This document shows positions 61,501 to 64,000 of a stretch of DNA of 64,000 nucleotides, piece after piece. Location: NCBI GenBank assembly GCA_001898465.1, contig MKTX01000005.1, positions 62,001-126,000 of the forward strand. Direction: 5' to 3'. The notes beneath the pieces are model-generated. The model was given only the letters and a program-made list of their open reading frames with translations. It was not told the origin of the DNA and searched no databases. The translations under genes and the position numbers were made by a program. Numbering within the stretch: the first letter of the stretch is position 1; each line of letters starts with the position of its first letter. The stretch comes from Sphingobacteriales bacterium 39-19 (GTDB taxonomy: Bacteria > Bacteroidota > Bacteroidia > Chitinophagales > Chitinophagaceae).

Positions 61501-62958
61501 ACGGCTGCAGTGGCTTCGCTTGGCTTTTTGCCAATGGCATTATCCAATTCCTCCGGAGCAGAAGTACAAAGGCCGTTAGCAACCGTAGTAATTGGCGGCT
61601 TAATATCAGCCACCTTTTTAACCCTTGTGGTGTTGCCGGTGCTTTATATAATGTTTGAAAAGAAGAATAAACCTAAAAACATGAAATCGGTAACCACTGT
61701 AGCAGGAGTGATTATATTTTTTATAGCCGGAAGTTTATTCCCTGCAAAATCTATAGCGCAAATTACAAATCCCGATGTTCTAAATGCAAGGTCAATTACG
61801 CTTCCCGAAGCATTAGACCTCGCATTAAAGAACAATCTGAACATAAGAGCTTCCAGCTACGAAGTAGATCTCCAAACAGCACTTAGAAAAGGAACGAGGA
61901 ACCTGGATAAAACCATAATTACCACCAATCAAGGGCAAGTAAATAGTATCAGTTGGGACAATTATTTCAGTGTGAGCCAGCGCATAGAATTTCCCACCGT
62001 GTATAAAAATCAGGCACGCTTGTCCGATGCACGCATTGAAAGCAGCAAGCAACAGTTAGCTGTTCGTCAAGCTGAATTAAAAAGAAGTGTAAAGGAGGTT
62101 TATTACCAACTGGTCTATCTAAAGCTAAGGCGCTTGTTATTAAGCGCCCAGGATACCTTGTATGCCAATCTTGTGAAAGCAAGTGATCTGCGCTATAGAA
62201 CCGGGGAAAGCACGTTGCTTGAAAAGACAACGTCTGAAACACAATTCCTTGAAGTAAAAAACAGTCTTGTACAAAATGCTGCGGACATTAACATTGCCCA
62301 ACAGCAATTACAAACACTGCTGCAGGTAACGGAACCTGTTACCGTTTCCGATACGGCATTCAACAGGAAGGAAACAACGATGTTTGTTGACAGTGTTGCT
62401 TTAGCACAAACTCCTTATCTCCGCTTTTATCAACAACAAATTGAAGTAAACAAGAGAGAAACAGAACTGCAGCAGTCCAAAAGGTTACCCGATTTTATCC
62501 TTGGCTATATCAATCAATCATACCGGGGCTATATGAATGTCAACGGAGTGGAACGAAAATTTTCCGGCACGGATCGTTTCCACGGTTTCCAGTTGGGTGT
62601 GGCAATACCTATTCTTCCCTCTGATTATAAGGCAAGGATTACCGCCTCTAAAATCAATGAGCAGATTGCAACGACCAATTTTCAATATCAACAGGTTAAT
62701 CTGCAAAGTCGCCTGAGAGTACTGATTTTTCAGTATCAGAAATATAAAAGTGCCCTTGACTATTATGAAACGAGTGCTTTGCCACATGCCTATCTGCTGA
62801 TCAAAAATGCGGAACGGGCTTTCCGGAGTGGAGAAATTCCTTACATACAATATCAGCAAAATCTGACACTGGCCATTAAGATTAAGACGGATTACCTGGA
62901 GGCAATGAACCAGTTTAACCAAACCATTTTATCCATTGAATACCTACTCGGCAATTAA
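58552..62958 (+). CDS. CusA/CzcA heavy-metal RND pump fused to a TolC-like channel
   Basis: This 1468-residue protein contains an RND pump (about 1-1040, with IIQFSIKNKLIIGLFTLGLIIWG, SIPGIKQIRSFSRFGLS, GAIDFGLIVDGAVIIVES and GFIALFGVAVLNGIVLI) and then an OEP/TolC domain (about 1080-1468, ITLPEALDLALKNNLNIRAS ... YHQQNLTLAIKIKTDYLE-type helices). The linker MKSVTTVAGVIIFFIAGSLFPAKSIAQ looks like a signal peptide and starts with an ATG at 61681. Together with the CusB adaptor it spans both membranes and expels Cu(I)/Ag(I) or divalent metals. Such fusions are typical of Bacteroidota. Confidence 0.9.
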   Translation: MMLDKIIQFSIKNKLIIGLFTLGLIIWGTYSASKLPIDAVPDITDNQVMVITVTPSYAAQEVERLITFPVEQTMASIPGIKQIRSFSRFGLSLVTIVFNEDVDIYWARQQINERLGDAAKQIPEGVGTPEMAPVTTGLGEIYQYVIHPKPGYEQKYDAMELRTIQDWIIKRQLLGTPGVAEVSGFGGFVKQYEIAVNPDRLHSMNVTISEIFDALQKNNQNTGGAYIDKKPNAYFIRSEGLVKSVDEIGKIVVKPTESGVPILIRDVAKVQFGSSVRYGAATRNGKGEIVTGIVMMLKGANSSEVIKNVKEKIEQIKKTLPEGVEIEPFLDRKKLVDNAISTVETNLIEGALIVIFILILFLGNLRAGLVVASVIPLSMLFAIAMMNLFGVSGNLMSLGAIDFGLIVDGAVIIVESVLHGIYHYRQKNIDRLTQEQMDKQVHGAASRMMNSAVFGQIIILIVYLPILALIGIEGKMFRPMAQTVMFAILGASILSLTYVPMMSALFLSKKTQHKRNFSDKMMDFFQRLYNPLIVNAIRKKLLVIGIAVALFAVSIFAFTRMGGEFIPQLDEGDFAVETRVLLGSSISQILEASTKAQKIILEKFPDEVKQVVNKIGSGEVPTDPMPIEAGDMMIILKDKSEWKKAKTRIELAELMAKELSVIPGVTFGFQQPIQMRFNELITGAKQDVVLKIYGDDLDVLTDEAAKVSALIKSVQGVEDLYVEEVTGLPQIQIQYNRDKIAQYGLNIEDINRVIKTAFAGETAGIMYEGEKRFDMVVRLDRESRQRLQDVRNLYFPTPGGEQIPLDEVATVDFKSGPNQIQRDNTKRRITIGFNVRNRDVESIVKDIQAIINSKVKFPPGYYVTYGGQFENLKAANQRLAIAVPASLLLIFLLLYFTFSSIKQGLLIFSAIPLSAIGGIFALLIRGMPFSISAGVGFIALFGVAVLNGIVLIAEFNRLKKEGMTDINERVLTGTRVRLRPVLLTAAVASLGFLPMALSNSSGAEVQRPLATVVIGGLISATFLTLVVLPVLYIMFEKKNKPKNMKSVTTVAGVIIFFIAGSLFPAKSIAQITNPDVLNARSITLPEALDLALKNNLNIRASSYEVDLQTALRKGTRNLDKTIITTNQGQVNSISWDNYFSVSQRIEFPTVYKNQARLSDARIESSKQQLAVRQAELKRSVKEVYYQLVYLKLRRLLLSAQDTLYANLVKASDLRYRTGESTLLEKTTSETQFLEVKNSLVQNAADINIAQQQLQTLLQVTEPVTVSDTAFNRKETTMFVDSVALAQTPYLRFYQQQIEVNKRETELQQSKRLPDFILGYINQSYRGYMNVNGVERKFSGTDRFHGFQLGVAIPILPSDYKARITASKINEQIATTNFQYQQVNLQSRLRVLIFQYQKYKSALDYYETSALPHAYLLIKNAERAFRSGEIPYIQYQQNLTLAIKIKTDYLEAMNQFNQTILSIEYLLGN

Positions 62959-62985
62959 GTTTTCAAACTCAAATAAAAAATGATA

Positions 62986-64000
62986 ATGAAAAGTTCTTTA
63001 ATTATAAGCATGTTAATGGTTGCAGTCTTCCTGATGGCAAGCTGTGGTAATACCAATAAGCAAGAAACGAAAGTTGAAGCAGAAACGAAAGATTCTGTTA
63101 TTGTAAAAGATGAAGTTGTGTTAACAACGGAACAATACAAGGTAGCAGAAATCAAAATAGGCATCGTAGAACAGCGTAATCTAAGCAGCCTCGTTAAAGT
63201 TAATGGCGTGTTGGATGTGCCACCGCAAAATGCGGTGTCGGTTTCCGCTCCAATGGGAGGTTATTTAAGAAGTTCTGGATTACTACCAGGACAAGCAGTA
63301 CACAAAGGGCAGGTGCTTGCTGTTATCGAAAATCCGGAGTTTGTTGATATGCAGCAAGAATACCTGGAAAGCAAAAGCAGAATGATTTTTTTGGAGCAGG
63401 AATTAAAACGCCAACAGGAATTACGCAAGGAAGATGTGAATGCTGCCAAAACACTTCAACAAGTTTCGTCCGAGTATAATATGATGGTTGCAAAAATGGC
63501 AGGGCTTCGTCAAAAGCTGGCACTTATTGGTATTAATGCCAACTCGCTTACACCGGGAAAAATTGCCCGTACTGCCAATTTGTATTCTCCCATCAATGGC
63601 TTTGTCACTGCAAGCAATGTCAACAGAGGCAAATATGTGGCACCTACAGATGTGTTATTTGAGCTTTCCAATAAAAGCGACATGCATCTGGTATTGAACG
63701 TCTTTGAGAAAGACGTGCGCCAACTACGAGTAGGACTTCCCATACGGTTTGCTTTAGCTAACGAAACCGAGTATAATAGGCAAGCCACTGTTTATTTAAT
63801 TGGCAAGGCTACGAGTGCAGACGGCACCATACCGGTACACTGCCATTTGCCTTCATCAACTGATCCTTCCCTGTTGCCCGGCATGTATGTAAAGGCATTG
63901 ATTGAAACCCGCACGGATAATGTAAATGCGTTGCCTATAGAAGCAGTAGTAGAGTCAGATGGCAAAAACTACATTTTTGTTCAAAAAGATACTGCCCAAG
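62986..64000 (+). CDS. Efflux RND periplasmic adaptor (CusB-like), 5' part
   Basis: From the ATG at 62986 (or 62980) an open frame runs to the window end (338 codons). It is a lipoprotein (VFLMASCGN). It has the membrane-fusion layout: VSAPMGGYLRSSGLLPGQAVHKGQVLAVIENPEFVDMQQEYLE (lipoyl half), a helical hairpin, LYSPINGFVTASNVNRGKYV (second lipoyl half), then the beta-barrel. It links the CusA pump with the TolC channel. The 3' end is outside the window. Confidence 0.9.
   Translation, partial: MKSSLIISMLMVAVFLMASCGNTNKQETKVEAETKDSVIVKDEVVLTTEQYKVAEIKIGIVEQRNLSSLVKVNGVLDVPPQNAVSVSAPMGGYLRSSGLLPGQAVHKGQVLAVIENPEFVDMQQEYLESKSRMIFLEQELKRQQELRKEDVNAAKTLQQVSSEYNMMVAKMAGLRQKLALIGINANSLTPGKIARTANLYSPINGFVTASNVNRGKYVAPTDVLFELSNKSDMHLVLNVFEKDVRQLRVGLPIRFALANETEYNRQATVYLIGKATSADGTIPVHCHLPSSTDPSLLPGMYVKALIETRTDNVNALPIEAVVESDGKNYIFVQKDTAQ

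Noticed and set aside
1..64000. CRISPR arrays, rRNA, tRNA and complete insertion sequences
   Set aside because: I looked for spaced direct repeats, cloverleaf-like words and transposase motifs (DDE, HUH, IS terminal repeats) and found none that I could support.

Overview
The window looks like Bacteroidota, most likely family Chitinophagaceae. Support comes from gene content: a DUF6089 outer-membrane protein, a type IX secretion C-terminal domain, tryptophan 2,3-dioxygenase, LTA-synthase-like sulfatases and a CusA-TolC fusion. It also comes from repeated TAnnTTTG promoter boxes lying very close to start codons, the Bacteroidota sigma-factor signature. I saw no rRNA, tRNA or CRISPR array.

1-32.5 kb is ordinary chromosome. 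It opens with the start of the S10 ribosomal operon (rpsJ, rplC) and continues with outer-membrane and lipoprotein genes, guaA, ubiX, lolA-like, mutS, a T9SS-sorted PKD protein, tryptophan 2,3-dioxygenase, a cysteine desulfurase with a glmM-like mutase, two tandem LTA-synthase-like sulfatases, a CorC-type protein, a DUF6702/HupE/M1-peptidase group and small genes. Two items are easy to miss: a DUF6958 gene with ATT where ATG is expected (30641-30919), and the 3' remnant of a second DUF6089 gene (2745-2888).

32.5-46 kb is a mobile element. A degenerate, hairpin-rich junction is followed on the minus strand by a PRTRC cassette (an E1-like ThiF protein, protein B with an E2-like motif, a 384-residue protein, protein C ending in GTKG, and protein E), small accessory genes, DUF932 and ssb. 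Next come the mobilization genes: coupling protein MobC, relaxase MobB, accessory protein MobA, a dyad-rich probable oriT and a TOPRIM primase. No integrase and no tra mating-pore genes lie in the window, so the element is mobilizable, degraded, or continues outside. At 45.45-45.70 kb a minus-strand promoter with a dyad appears to drive a highly structured leader RNA.

46-64 kb is metal and metalloid resistance cargo. It holds: (a) a CsoR-like regulator, thioredoxin-like protein, P1B ATPase with HMA domains at both ends, HMA lipoprotein and CcdA-like membrane protein; (b) an extended arsenic operon (arsR, arsM, ACR3, PiT, small ORF, metallophosphoesterase, gcvH, lipoprotein) with two near-identical palindromic operators; (c) an ArsR-type regulator, MerTP, a GDCCVFCSY protein and a membrane protein, with no mercuric reductase, behind an operator centred on the -33 box; (d) a CusA-TolC fusion and the start of its CusB adaptor, cut by the window end.
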